Assembly: GCA_036362985.1 (NCBI GenBank)
Contig: JAYGXS010000002.1
Coordinates: forward strand, 85,180,443-85,244,442
Reading direction: 5' to 3'
Origin: Ligula intestinalis
Lineage: Eukaryota; Platyhelminthes; Cestoda; Diphyllobothriidea; Diphyllobothriidae
Length of the DNA stretch: 64,000 nt
In this document: piece by piece, positions 11,683 to 23,307 of the stretch
Numbering within the stretch: position 1 is the first letter of the stretch
Layout of the letters: each line of letters starts with the position of its first letter
Notes under the pieces: model-generated
Databases searched by the model: none
Told to the model about the DNA's origin: nothing
Seen by the model: only the letters and a program-made list of their open reading frames with translations
Position numbers and translations under genes: made by a program

Positions 11683-11983
11683 AATAATAAATAATAATAA
11701 TAAATTGTATACATAAGGTCTGAGGGGCACTTTCATTGCAAACTTGGTGATGTGGTAGAAATAAAAGTAGATAAAAGTTTGGAAATCACAGCTACTTTCG
11801 GCAGCTAGTCGATAGCACTAAGTGCTACCGTGAAAAAGGAAAACAATATTTCAGATTAACAACGAACTCTTATAGAATAATTAGCTGGGCAGTAAAAAAT
11901 TCCTACATAGGTGGATGAGTTCAGCGAGCCACCGATTTCCAAAAAAACGTAGGCGAAAAACTGCCTTAAGAGGTGTGGGCTCT

Positions 11984-12507
11984 TGGCTCAACTTGTGCGT
12001 TTTTTAAACTTATCAATAACCAATTTTGTTTAAGCTAAAATACAACACACAAGCACATTTTCGGTTTTGACGCGTGCCACCAACTGTCTTGCTAAACACT
12101 CTCCACAGCTCAATTCTCTCCTCACCTGCCGCTGTTTATTTTGCCCTTCAACGACACCTCTTTGGTGATCATTTTCGGGCTCACGAGAATTCAGAAACAA
12201 TTTGCAAACGAGATTTTCCTCAATATTCACAAGTGCGGCCCAACGAACTTGGATCCCTATCTTCACAGAGTCATCCTTTGCCAAGTTGACTGCTTGACTA
12301 CGGCCGGCTAGGACCATGAAGGATCTAAGTGAGTTGTATCATTTCAAATCTCCATCGTCATCCTCATATACCGGTTTTGAACATTTTTTCTATTAGAATA
12401 GCCTAGTAACTCACATACTAGCAGTTGGCTTACCTTAGAAAGTTTTCTATTGTTTATTTGCCAAGACGTTTTGTATATTCGTAGTGATATAGCCTCTACA
12501 GAGGTAG
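11984..12507. mobile_element. Unidentified ~520 bp insert in LINE A2 3' UTR
   Basis: Comparison with the 3' UTRs of A1 (10640-10700) and A3 (57955-57990) shows that the A2 sequence is continuous up to about 11983 and resumes near 12508. The intervening 0.5 kb has no counterpart in the other copies. It has no obvious terminal inverted repeats, no convincing target duplication and no recognisable protein. Exact edges are uncertain by about 10 bases. Confidence 0.6.
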
Positions 12508-13088
12508 CATGGTACAGTTAGATGTGATCCTACTGTTGAGGGTTCGGGACGCTTATTGTCATGAGAAAAATAATAGAGTGGTGAGTTACGAATGGGTCAT
12601 CCGGAACAACAGGAGAAGGCAGTGGAATTCAAGGCAACATCACCCATATAAGACCCACCAGACTCCAGAGTCCACCGAAAATTTGGCGGCCAAGCAATAA
12701 CCTGGAAGGTCACCGTATTCTGGGAACAGCTTCAAATGCCACGAGGACCCTTTTCAAAATCTACAACTTGCGTGTTTGGAAAGGAAACCTACGGTAACTA
12801 CTTTATTGCCTCTAAATTTAAATGCTTATATAATTTGCCTTAAAAAATCGATAATGTAGAAGACAACCTAATTTCGAGTAGAAGATTGTTCCAAATAAAA
12901 GAATATTTGGAGGTAAAAAGCTGTGGAGCTAAGGGTCGGTAAAATTAACATGGAAGAGTTACGAGTGGCGTAAGGTCGGTCTACCGGAAGGAGAGGGTTA
13001 ATTTGTGGGAGATAGGGAATATTGTTAACGCGAAACAGAAAGCATATACCAGATTCCAGTCTTCTTACCCAAAGAAATTTAATGTCTG

Positions 13089-14444
13089 CTAATTGACATT
13101 TATCTGTATAAGAAATACTAGACCCAGTAATAGAGAAAATATTTTGCGAGTGAAAACTCGCTGAAACTTTTCAATCTTACTGTGGTCATGTTGGGTCATG
13201 AGACCAAAAAGCAGACAACAGTATTCTAGGATAGAGAGAAAAAACATGCGGTATAGTTTTAACTTCATTTCTGGAACGAAAAAATTATGCGATATAAACC
13301 CACATATCTTTGTGGCCTTGGCAGAAATTCGATCTGCATGAGGCGATAATGCAAGCTTATTTGTGTAAAATACACCTAAATCCTTCATCTTAGATCATTC
13401 TAAAAGTGGACGTTTTTGGAAGATAATGGGTCGAAGAAGCCTTGCGGGACCAAAACTCATGAAACTACATTTTGATGGAGAAAACTTCATCTGCCATGTA
13501 GCGCTCCAACTTGAGAGAGTACGCAAGTCTGTGTTAACTTTATCAACACAAATACTGGCCGTGTCCTTAGAAAATGAGTAAATACACTTAAGGTCATCAG
13601 CATAAATGAAATTTTCCGAATTATTTAGCACTGTTGAAATTTCATTAATGTAAAGAATGAAAAGAAGGGGACCTGAAACCGTGCCTTGTAAAACGCCACT
13701 CGTGGTCGGCTGATGCATCGAGTAGCTATTGCCTACTAAGTCTTTCTGGCTGCAGGTAGACAGGTAGGAGGCAATGAAATCGAGGAGGGGAGGCCTAATG
13801 CCTAGGGCTTTCAGTTTTACTAGAAGGCGCCTATGCGGCACCTTGTCAAAAGCTTAACTAAGGTCAAAGTAAATCACGATGACTGATTGCTGTTCATTAC
13901 GAAGTTTGGCTAGGGCTGGGGTTTTATGAACACCTCGGTAGTTATTAACGTCCGAACAAGATCCTGACTTGAAGACTGGAATAATAAAAGATGTCTTCCA
14001 TGAGTCAGGAAATTAACTGTTAAGAAAGTAAGCTGAGACTAGATGACTTAGAAATCGTGAAAAGCTGAATACTCTCTTGATCAGTGAATTTGGAAGGCCG
14101 TCAGTTCCCGAGGAGTGCGAGTTTTTTAGACGGATAATGTGCTTACGAATTTCTTCTATGGAGAAATCTATGGTACTGATAGTATTGACTGAGGATGGCT
14201 GAAACGACGGGGCCGTTTCAGATTCCGTCGTAAGGTGCTTTGCAAAGAATGCATTAAACAGTGCAGCCTTGTCAGACACATCTAGCACAAATGCTTTACC
14301 TTCATTCAGTAAAGGCAGGATTTCGTGACCTCGTTTAGCGGAGGACCAACGATGGAACAGTTGGGCAATAGATTTTGGAGAGTTTAACTCGCTGAATGCG
14401 CAAGATTCCCTCTGTTTGTCACGTGCAAGACAAATCTTAAACAC
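13089..14444 (-). pseudogene. Reverse transcriptase of LINE A2
   Basis: The minus-strand sequence shows RT motif 0-2 sequence (KNSHSSGTDGLPNSLIKR), motif A (YFDLS-stop-AFDKVPH), the LQGTVSGPLLFILYINE block and an intact YADDLK motif C. A TAA at 13854-13856 interrupts motif A. Compared with 56372-56908, the segment between NYRGVHKTPALAKL and the motif A region is shortened by roughly 150 bases. The RT C-terminal part (13388-13089) is in another frame. Catalytic Asp residues are present but the protein is broken. Confidence 0.88.
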
Positions 14445-14599
14445 TTATTCGAAAATGTCTGCGATTCTAAGGTGCACAGATAATGAACTTGTAGACTGTT
14501 CTTCCAACTGTCGTTGCAATTTGTTTAGTCTTAACAAAAGAAGTATAAGCCTTAACTTTTTTTATCGGCACAAATTCCAAAATTCTATTTGAAATTGCC

Positions 14600-15382
14600 G
14601 TCATTTAGTCACCGAAAATTGTTACACTGTTCGCGGAGGAAAGCTCCTGTCATGCTAGTGAGTCCATGGTCACTTTTGAAGAGGTTCTGATCGTAGTCAA
14701 CGAAAAAGAGTGAAAGATCGTTCGTGAAAATTGAATCTAAAATATGCTGATCCCTCGTCGGGGAACAGACCAACTGAGACCAGTTTGAAAAATTGATGGT
14801 ACCTAGGATGGGCTGAAATCTGGATGGACAACTGTTCAATGACCAATCAATTTCGGGAAAGTTGAAATCCCCAGCGATAACTTTAGCGTCAAAGGCGGAC
14901 TCCGAAATCAGCCTAAATATTTTGCAAAGCTTTTCCTCATCTTCGGATGAATCGTAAAGGGGATTATAAATACATCCGATAATCGCCTTTTGACGGGGAG
15001 ACAGGATAATGGATGCAAAGCAGTAAATACACGAGAATGACTCAGCATCTAGGTCGAACGGGAAATGCTTAAAAATAGCTTTAGTATGGAGAAGACAACC
15101 ACCACCACGCTTACTAGTGCGGTCTCAACGGTAGAAATCATACTCGTCTATTATGAGTAAAGCATCAGAAATTAGCGCATGGGTCCACGTCTCTGTAATG
15201 CATATAAAATCTGGCTTCAGCTCGAATGCAATGGATCTAAGTTGAGCCATCTTATTTATTACAGATCTTGCATTAAGCAAGATGATATCTAATGTAGATC
15301 GAGTAATCGAACTAGGGTTATCTTTATTTAGTAATAAAAATTTGAAGGTGGGTAATTGAATTGGAATTTTTGAGAATAGCAA
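14600..15382 (-). pseudogene. APE-type endonuclease of LINE A2
   Basis: The minus frame shows LNARSVINKMAQLRS, the catalytic-Glu motif CITETW (Glu retained), VIAGDFNFPEIDW (Asp/Asn motif) and the KSDHGL C-terminal His motif. These are the landmarks of the exonuclease-endonuclease-phosphatase fold used by CR1/Jockey LINEs to nick target DNA. A stop (TGA near 15127) interrupts after DEYDFYR. Sequence above 15400 is frame-shifted and its function unclear. Confidence 0.82.
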
Positions 15383-15660
15383 CCAACTGAATCAGGATGA
15401 TTGGCATTCGAAGGTTGAGGGGGATAGCTAAAATTTGCAGGTAGATAGCTCTGTGACATCGACAGGCCATAAAGATTAGTGCCATGATGAGCTTGCTGAC
15501 AGTTACCAGGAAATCGGGAAAACCAAGGCGGAAAATAGAGGCTGGTGGGCGAGGTAAGGTAAATATGAGTATTAGGTGGTGGAAATCATGCCTAGTATGA
15601 TAGTTGTGATCAGAAGGGTCAACTATATGTTTGTTAGCTCTCTGTTGTATGGATTGCAAG

Positions 15661-16430
15661 ACTCTACTTCACCCTTTTTTCTTCTTTCGCAGTACATCAA
15701 AACCCAGTATTCCACGTATTAACACCTTTATTTCAGTCGAAACGGACACGTCAATCTGTATACTTGATAAAAGAGATCTTGTAGCTTTGTGTTGTTCCTA
15801 TTCCGTTTTTGATTGGCTGGCGTCACAGACTCGCAGGTTTGTTCACCGATTGCATATTTCGCAAAAGTACGCGCCTGTCCGCCGCTGACGCTAATCCTTT
15901 TTGCTTACTTCCACGCTGACCCCCACGCGGCCGCAGCCACGTGAACCTCTATACCTCTCCCCCCGCTGCCAACGCAGCCATTGAACACTTAAGTGTCCAC
16001 GACTTGAATTAACAGTGACCTTTTGTTTTGCAGCTTGCGTCAATAGATGTGACACCAAATAACTAATACAAGAGTCAAACAAAAAAATTCTACCTTTTAT
16101 GAGAATATTCCTATGTAGTTTGCTGAACTTACTTTGAGCATTTTGTTATCTTTGACCGTTTACTCTTGAGCTTTTTGGACCCCATAATTGATCTTATTTT
16201 TACTCTCCGTGAATGGAGCCACTTTTTTGCTGAAAATTTTGATATTATCATCAAAATATAGTTCTCGATCTATCTATCTATCTATCTATCTAACTCAAAA
16301 ATACTTAGCAAATCTGTTTTTGTTTTGGCTAAATTAACGCTAAAAATCGAAAGAAAACGTTCTAAGGAAGAGCTTTGTGTGGATAAATAGGTTTACCTAA
16401 GCGACAGTGTCCGTAATGACGGGGGTAATA
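15661..16430. other. Spacer between LINE A2 and Helitron 1
   Basis: No recognisable gene. It holds an ATCT microsatellite (16268-16292) and AT-rich sequence. Confidence 0.5.
16268..16292. repeat. ATCT tetranucleotide microsatellite
   Basis: About six uninterrupted ATCT units. Confidence 0.95.
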
Positions 16431-16479
16431 TAGGTCGCGTTCAACTTTCATCTTACCTTCAAGCCACCCTGGGTCACCT

Positions 16480-16985
16480 CGCTATATGCATGAGAAGACT
16501 CAAGATGCTTTGGTTTACGTAAGATGTTTTAGACGCCCAGACCTACTTATTACATTTACCCCATGCAACCCATCGTGACCTAAAATTGCTGCTGAACTGT
16601 TCCTCGGGCAAATGGCCAAGGATCGCCATGATTTGTCAGCGCGGATATTTCAGCCGAAGTTGAAAAGCCTGATGAAACTCCTCACCGAATCTAAAATTTC
16701 CGGTGCATTTCGAGACCACAGGTACACTGTCGAGTGGTAAAAGAGAGAATTGCCTAACGCACACATTTTGGTCTGGCTGTATGAAAAATTGCATTCTGCT
16801 GATGTTGACCAATTGGTAGTGCAGAGTTGGCCGACCCGGCGGCTGACCCTGCTCTGTTTGAAACAGTCAGAAGGCAGATGATGCATGGTCCATGTGGTGA
16901 GCTGAACTCCAGCAGCCCTTGCATGAAGGATAGGAGATGCACCAAAAAGTATCCCTGAGACACGACTTCTACTGCTTTCTTAAAA
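16480..16985 (+). pseudogene. Helitron Rep (HUH endonuclease) remnant
   Basis: Visible in three shifting frames are YMHEKTQDALVYVRCFRRPD, ITFTPCNPS, KDRHDLSARIFQPKLK, then LPNAHILVWL, and MMHGPCGELNSSSPCMKD followed by RRCTKKYP. These are in Helitron Rep order. The HUH metal-binding motif reads NAH instead of HAH (AAC at 16756-16758), so its first His is lost. Stops and at least one frameshift (near 16810) break the protein. The copy at 23880-24600 retains the motif. Confidence 0.85.
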
Positions 16986-17084
16986 TAGTGCCAGCAGGAT
17001 ATCTTTGACCGGACGCTTTTTTATTTTGATGTCCCCTCCCACTACACTTGAAAACAACACACGTGGGCCCGGCGAAAGAAGGGA

Positions 17085-17880
17085 ATGGCGATTGAAGGAC
17101 ATTCAGGAATCCTTTGTGTTCAACTTACAGAGAAGCCTGTAGGATGCGTAGTTTGCTTGAAAATGACAACCACTGGGAGAACACCATTGCTGAGGCTGTT
17201 ATTACTAAGAAGCCAAACAATCTACGGCACCTCCTTGCTTTGTTGGTTGGGAGTTGTGAGCTGGTCTGCCCTTGTGGACTTAAAGTTCAGAAACGATGTG
17301 TCTGAAGACTACCAGTTTCAGCTGCAGTTGCAAAATGGCGATGCTGACAACGAATTTACTTCCGCCATCTTCAACATGGCCCTTTTTTCCATTGAGGACA
17401 TCTTGGTTGGCATGGGTGATGAGCAACTTCATACATACGGATTTCCTCTGCTTGACAGGAGTGTTGGAAGTCAGCTCTCCTCTGAAATACAGTGTGAGCT
17501 TTGCTACAATCTTACCGAGCTGGCAGCATGTGCTTCACTGAAAAAACCAAGGCTACTGGTCGACCAACTGCACGCATTCAACACTATTCTTGACAGTGTC
17601 CATGGTCGCAATAATGGTGATCACTTTTCTTTTTGGATGCTCCTGTGGGAACTGGCAAAACTTTCGTCCTCGAGTTGCTCCTTGCCGAACTGTGCTAAGA
17701 TGGCACAATTGTTTTAGCTGTTGCATCGGCTGATATTGCAGAGAAGTTGCTTTCTGGCGTCAGAACTGCTCACCGTACCTTCAAGCTTCCCCTTAGATAA
17801 GCCGACGATGGTGCTGCAACACTTATGACCGTCCCTATTGTAATTCCTCAGACACTCAAAATTTGGCACTTTTTGTTCCT
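17085..17880 (+). pseudogene. Helitron helicase (PIF1-like) remnant
   Basis: The segment TYREACRMRSLLENDNHWEN (near 17120) precedes a long frame with NDVSEDYQFQLQ and PRLLVDQLHAFNTILDSV. A one-base shift in a T-run near 17632 separates that from the Walker A motif, DAPVGTGKTF (GTGGGAACTGGCAAAACT at 17645-17662). Then follow VLAVASADIAEKLLSG and TAHRTFKLPL, both typical of Helitron helicases. Motifs beyond Ia/II are not seen. Confidence 0.88.
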
Positions 17881-18145
17881 CCCTCGCCGTCATTTTACCT
17901 TACCTTCGTTACTAACATTATGACCCTTTACGTGTGTCCTTCTTACCGTTTCCCTTTGAAGTCTTCTACGTTTTTCTTTAATGGCTACGTACGTCACTCT
18001 CTCAGTTGCCACAATTACAGTTCTCTGTCTTTCCATACCGTTCTTCATTAATGTTTGCTTATCCTTCGTACCTATTAATTGTTTCGAAAAGTTTAACTAC
18101 AGAGGACATTTACATTTTTCTTCATAAAAGGACAACAATGGGTAA

Positions 18146-18178
18146 GGAAGCCAAGACAAAGCCGGGCTTCCACGCTAG
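18146..18178 (+). other. Helitron 1 3' terminus (hairpin plus CTAG)
   Basis: GGAAGCC (18146-18152) pairs with GGCTTCC (18165-18171) over a 12-nt loop, followed by ACG and CTAG, then T as the flanking base. The same structure in diverged form ends Helitron 2 at 23671. Confidence 0.85.
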
Positions 18179-18179
18179 T

Positions 18180-18790
18180 GGAAATTAAGCCAGATTACTG
18201 AATCTTTTTAAATTTTGTTTTTCTTTTTCTTTTTTATCTACCGATGATATCGGTCATTAAAGTCAGGCCTACCAACGACAAGTGTTCTCCCTTCCTATCA
18301 TATTTCATTCCCCCTTTAACCTCCTACAAATTGATTAAGTATAAGCATCCTTTTCAAGTTATTGACTGCTGTACTTTGATATAATTAGTATCATTCAGAA
18401 TAAAATTAAAACTTAATTAAACGAACCAGTTATAGGACCAGAACTCGTCAACCACGTCAGCCTATAAGATACAGATAAGCAAACTGTTACCAGGAATAAA
18501 ATGAGAATCATACAGTGGACCAATTTCGCATCCTGCATAATTATTGCATGGACATTTTATCACCTCTTTCTTCTTCATAAAAACGTTCATTCTTCATATC
18601 TGGATACGCTTTCCTGTTGAATAATCTAAAACTTCAAACTAAGCCCACCTCAGAAACCACCGATATCTAAAATACGAATAAGTAGATCTTTACCTCGGAA
18701 AGTCTATAATTATTCCAAAAAATTCAACTTTTGAACGTTGAACCCAGTAACAAATATCTAGCGATCTCTAGCTAATTTTTCTACAAAGTC
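18180..18790. other. AT-rich intergenic stretch
   Basis: No coding frame, repeat or RNA gene recognised. Confidence 0.5.
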
Positions 18791-18799
18791 CAATAATGC

Positions 18800-19240
18800 C
18801 CTAACCCACCGTTCTGTCTGTCCACGCAAGCGTACGTACCGAAAGCGCGCGCGCTTGCTCTTAGGTTTTTCAAACCCCCTTCCCCACCGAATAGCCGTTG
18901 TTTGGCAACTGAGTGCACGCAGGTGTTCTCAGCAAAAAATATCGATCCATTGTCGCGAGACGCGCCGTTCCGTACGCCACGGACACCTGGTCACGGCGCG
19001 AACGCCACTCTCCCCCACCACTGACTCCATTCACTCTCCAACCTCACCTTATTTCGCACTCGCTTGCGCCTTCCCCCCTGGTCCGCGCGTAGAGGACGAT
19101 ATGGCTGCGGGATCGGCGAGTGCATGCACTCATCACATTGTCCGAAATTGGGTCAGGTGTGGTGTGAGTGAATTCTATAGGAAACCCGACGGCCAGAACT
19201 GGCGAAACTGCTTTTGGTCGTGGGAATTTCTGTATTGATT
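18800..19240 (+). other. CpG-rich island, possible promoter or 5' exon
   Basis: Against an AT-rich background this block is GC- and CpG-rich (for example GCGCGCGCGC near 18846). A frame from ATG at 19101 reads about 19 codons to a possible donor (TCAG|GTGTGG). It lies 3.5 kb upstream of the SMKR1-like exon on the same strand and could be a promoter or first exon, but there is no direct link and no protein similarity. Confidence 0.25.
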
Positions 19241-22200
19241 TCCTGCATTCTTTAAGTCATCGTCGTTTGTTGAATCAAGCAACTACGGTGGGTGGCATAA
19301 GTCATCGTGCGGGCCAGTGAGGTGCGCTAAACACAAACCCACAAGGGGTAAACATGCTAGACAGGGGAGGGGGAGATATGCATAAGCCGAAATGTAGGTG
19401 AGGGGATGTGTACGTGAGAACCACGAGGAGGGCATAACATGCCTACGCCTACTGATGAGGAGCTTAGCTCTTGAGAAATGCTACTAGGGAAATGGTCATC
19501 CAGACATTTGAGGATGGAACATACAGAATGTACTTGTTCAAACTAAAAGTCTTGTTTAATAGAACGACAGGTTATGTTGCTAACAGTGACTGAATCTATT
19601 GATATTGCTTCCTACATCGATTACCACTGCAGCTTTTAAAATTCTTTCTGTGATAGTTTCTGCGACAGGGCTCTAAGTTCGTGGTCCAACAGATGGTAGA
19701 TCGGACTCTTAAAGGAGAACTCCACAGCAAGGGTGGAAAATCGAAGTGTCTAGACATAGTTATTATGCGTACTTAGCCGTCACAGACTGGCTGTCAGATT
19801 CACTCAATAACAACACCCCCACTTTCCACCTCTGAGATTGCTCAGAGTGATGTACGCCACATGGATAATCTAAAAGACACGACAAAAAACCTCACCAAGT
19901 TTTCAAAATTTTATCACCATGACATTCGCAATGATAATTAAAATATACGTTCTGCGTCGATGAACGCAGATGTGCAGTAACTTTTGACATCAGAGGGATT
20001 AATTGCACTGACTGAATAACCCTGTGAATTTACTTTCAGTTCCAACTAAACAGCAGATTTTACATTACTTAGTGGTCATTTACACCTGTGGCAATATTTT
20101 ATGACAAATGCACGTTTGCGTTTTTCTATACCGTTGAGACAAATTAATTATACAGCGTATGATCATAGATTGCGCATCAATGTCTACAAGTGGCACTGCA
20201 TTATACTTTTACTCATCAAAATATTATAGATGCATAATGTGAACAAGACCGTTGTGACTTGTATCTCACTCAATCTGGGGTAAGAGTTCTCATTCTAGCG
20301 TATTATTTCAGTCTCTTGCCACTTCGGCCCATTTAAGTGCGTGAATCCATGAAGATTCCTTTTGATAATTTTCATTGATTTTAACATAAAATCTAAACGG
20401 AGGCATTTTCCTGTTTAGACCATCCTGAATGTCCTATTTGCTGAAATATGGCAAAAAGCTATTTTTCCGCAAAGATCACCGTCTTAACGAAAAAGACTAA
20501 CTTTAAGAATTATATGCATATTCGCAACTGTTGTTTTAAAGGGTTATGGTAACTGTTGCCATATCAACAGGACTCTAAGGAATAATGAGTTTTCGTAGGG
20601 ATCATGTGCTAGAAAGTTGAACAAATGGTAACCTGTCTTTCATACTATACGGTTTTCATAAATTTCATTGTGATCCATGAAAAACGCAAAATTCTCAGCA
20701 CTGCAGTTACTACCCTGTTGAACTGTCATGCCATGGATGCAAAGATAAGAGGATTTGCATGCGAACATGCAGAGACAAATCCTCTTAAGTGTCTTATATA
20801 TGTTAACGTTGCACTACTATATACTAGTATTCGAACGTTTAAATGTTTATCTGGTTTTCCGCCTTTTTAAGAAAGCGCACGCTAGAAAGTGAACAACAAA
20901 AGCATAATTATACAGGATTAAGACTGTAATTGGCATTAATTTATGCCAACATTTTTGACAGGGATCAAAATGGATAACCTTAGTAGGTAAACTATTCTAA
21001 AGGGCTTTTTCAGCATCGTTTAAGACTGGATAAAAGTCATTATCCTGATCAATACTTTCGTGTGTTATGCTCGTTACCGGTAGCGACATAGTTTTTGGTT
21101 ATTAACAAAGTTTTTTGATTAACTTTGTGAATATTTTAATTGCGATCCGTTCAAATAATTGTAATCTTTCGAAATAAAATCTTATCGACGCTTTGATCTA
21201 TGTATGTTGGGTGTAAAAAAAGCAGCGATCTTTTAAAATGTGCGTTAACTGTTGTGAAGACTGACTTTTTCACCAACTGCAACTGTTGAAATTATTGCAG
21301 TTTCTATCCTATTTTATGTCACTGTATATTAAAAAAGGGAGATGAAGGATCCGTTAAAAGCTTTAATTTTTGGCGGTGTTAGTGCTCAGTATGAAATTAA
21401 TTGTGCTTACGGAGGGTTCTAATTTACAAGTTTCTTCATTCCGGCAAAAATTCGAAGTAAATTCGTTAATCGTAACAGGAAGCCTACTGAACGACATAAT
21501 GCAAACTGCAAAATCGGCCACGATCTGATTATTTATAATATGACGAATTTCACATTTAACTAAAAAACCGAAGTACCATACGTACGTTTCAATCGAAAAC
21601 ACAATATAAGCAAGAGTCACTGTATTTCATAGATAGAAAAAGGGATGGTCGAGCATGACTTGAACGTGATCTAAGAAAACGCTTATACTATCACTTAGGA
21701 CATCCTCAAGGCTTTTAAGTTAATACTTGGAAACGCAGCCCACTTATTATGCCTCTTATATCAAAGAATATTTTTTGTAATTCACAAAGGGAAGTGTTGT
21801 TTCTCACGTGGTGGTGAAGATACATAAATTAGGAATCTCGCAAAAGGACTGGACAGAGATCGTTCCAATGACAGACTCCGTTCATGATCCAGACAGCAGC
21901 ATATCAGGAAACTAATGTCCTAAAATGCATAGCGTCTGTTTGCTAAAATGAATTGTGCCATAAAGGTAACCGTCTGGCACGCCCCAGATTAAAAGACTTG
22001 GAAAGAAACGTGCCCTTCTGGATTTACCATACAACATTCAGTGTCCATAATGGGTTATTAAATTTTTAAAAAGACGGAAAAAGATGTAATAGCAGCTACC
22101 AAGCGGTACTGCGCTCAATCGGAGACTCAATCTTCATTTCTAAAGATTCGTACCAAAGATGTCCGCCATTCGTATTTGCGCTTGCGTTTCGTCCTACAAA

Positions 22201-22320
22201 CCGGATTTGAAGACGCGATGTTCTTCTCCTAATACTATTATGCAAAACCTATTCAATCAAGAATCTACATAAATTGTTAATGTTTTATCACATTGACAAC
22301 ACAAATACTAGCTTATTGTT
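19241..22320. other. 3 kb AT-rich stretch without recognisable gene
   Basis: Short open frames (for example 20625-20870 and 21363-21620 on the minus strand) look accidental. A strong two-tier hairpin lies at 20746-20787. Short direct repeats containing GCTAGAAAGT occur near 20607 and 20881. Confidence 0.5.
20746..20787. repeat. 12-bp perfect inverted repeat enclosing a second hairpin
   Basis: TAAGAGGATTTG (20746-20757) is exactly complementary to CAAATCCTCTTA (20776-20787). The inner part forms GCATG-CGAA-CATGC (20757-20770; the G at 20757 can pair in either stem). No tRNA-like or known RNA signature is evident. Confidence 0.6.
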
Positions 22321-22705
22321 AGAATTTGTCGTACCCGGTACCGCATGGCAGACTTGAACTGCGACAGACGTATTGGTCATTTTGGCCATCAATTGCCAGA
22401 GATGATGACGGAAAGGCTCTTCTGCCATTATTAAACATTCAGGCGAGTGATAAAGAAAGAAATATTTTATGCGTTATCATGGGGGGAAAAAGTTGTCTTT
22501 GGTGGCGTTTAAGATATACAGGAGTAAGATATTCGGGTAGGTAAATTAGCTTATTTTCAAATATAAATTACTTTATCTCAACGAAATTATTAATATGGTC
22601 AAACACTATACTATCAAAAACCTGACCTTTAACACTCCATATTTCATCTTTTAAACGCTTTCTCATACAGCCAAAATGATAAATGTCTGTATTCCTGTCG
22701 TTTAG

Positions 22706-22978
22706 CCACCGAAGAAGGGAGGGAAAAAGGGAGAAAAGAAAGACGAGTCCAAAGAAGAGAAACCTCAGGAAGGAGGTTCAAATGACAAAGACAAGAATGC
22801 AAAAGACCCCAAGGCGAAGGATAAACCCCAGGCCACTCCTGTGTCAATACCTCACAACGTTGATATCCTTGATCCCCCAGCAATAGATAACCTTTATTAT
22901 ATTGCCCATGACGTGGCTTCGGCCATGGCTTACCGAAATTACGGCTGGCCTCTTGGCAAGAAAAAGAAGAAGTTTTGA
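22706..22978 (+). CDS. SMKR1: Small lysine-rich protein 1-like, terminal exon
   Basis: After a CGTTTAG acceptor, 90 codons run to TGA at 22976-22978. The first about 45 residues are Lys/Glu/Asp-rich and low complexity. The C-terminus carries VDILDPPAIDNLYYIAHDVA followed by a Trp-Pro and a basic tail. That pattern (VDIL-x-P-A..NLYYIAHNVA..W-P, basic end) is the signature I know from vertebrate SMKR1, a short protein of unknown biochemical role. The acidic/basic N-terminal repeat is longer than in vertebrates. The exon starts in phase 0; the first exon with the start codon was not found with confidence. AATAAA signals follow at 23194 and 23225. Family assignment rests on memory of the conserved C-terminus. 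Confidence 0.85.
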   Translation, partial: PPKKGGKKGEKKDESKEEKPQEGGSNDKDKNAKDPKAKDKPQATPVSIPHNVDILDPPAIDNLYYIAHDVASAMAYRNYGWPLGKKKKKF

Positions 22979-23224
22979 TTTTTTGCAGCCTATTATCGCA
23001 TTCTTCCTTTGTAATGAAAAGAGCGCCATGGATGATAAAACATAACTTCGGTTGCATTTTTCATGATACTTTATGATCTGTGCCATTTTTATTTTCGAGT
23101 ATCTTCGCACTTGGTTGAGTGTCGTAAGAAGATGACAATTTTATTTGTGTGCCAGCAAGCACTGTTTATTTACTATAAAGAAAATGGATTATGAATAAAT
23201 TCCAGTTGTTTATTTTCTAAATTC

Positions 23225-23230
23225 AATAAA
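23225..23230 (+). promoter_or_regulatory. Poly(A) signal of SMKR1-like gene
   Basis: Canonical AATAAA about 250 bases after the stop codon; an alternative lies at 23194-23199. Confidence 0.6.
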
Positions 23231-23286
23231 AATCTACAATATGGCATATGGGTGTTTTTTGTTTTGTATAAAAACAGACACATCGA

Positions 23287-23292
23287 TTTATT
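23287..23292 (-). promoter_or_regulatory. Poly(A) signal of convergent minus-strand gene
   Basis: AATAAA on the minus strand (TTTATT on +), 15 bases beyond the TAA of the exon at 23308-23459. Confidence 0.45.
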
Positions 23293-23307
23293 TTGATATC
23301 AAAGGTC

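Larger units (their letters stand above)
11683..15660 (-). mobile_element. CR1-like LINE family A, long copy A2
   Basis: The most complete family A copy. On minus it reads from a 5' region near 15660 through an APE-type endonuclease (about 15382-14600), RT (14444-13395), the RT C-terminus (13388-13089) and a 3' UTR that ends in an AATAAT-type tail near 11683. It has in-frame stops, an internal deletion in the RT fingers, and a foreign insert in the 3' UTR (11984-12507). The 3' UTR matches A1 and A3 (for example the conserved CACCGATTTCCAAAAAAA block near 11932). Confidence 0.88.
16440..18178 (+). mobile_element. Helitron 1, degenerate Rep-helicase copy with 3' end
   Basis: The + strand carries relics of the Helitron RepHel protein: Rep (about 16480-16985) and the PIF1-like helicase (about 17085-17880), ending in a hairpin followed by CTAG at 18175-18178 and then T, the classical Helitron 3' terminus. 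Reading frames are broken by stops and frameshifts, and a large part of the protein between Rep and helicase is missing. The 5' end (expected A|TC) was not located. Confidence 0.85.

Noticed and set aside
17085..17717. Continuous 210-residue host protein
   Set aside because: The frame leaves the Helitron helicase frame at the T-run near 17632, just before Walker A; it is a broken helicase.
18855..19238. 127-residue protein gene
   Set aside because: Composition follows the CpG-rich DNA and no homology is recognised; retained only as a possible promoter or 5' exon.
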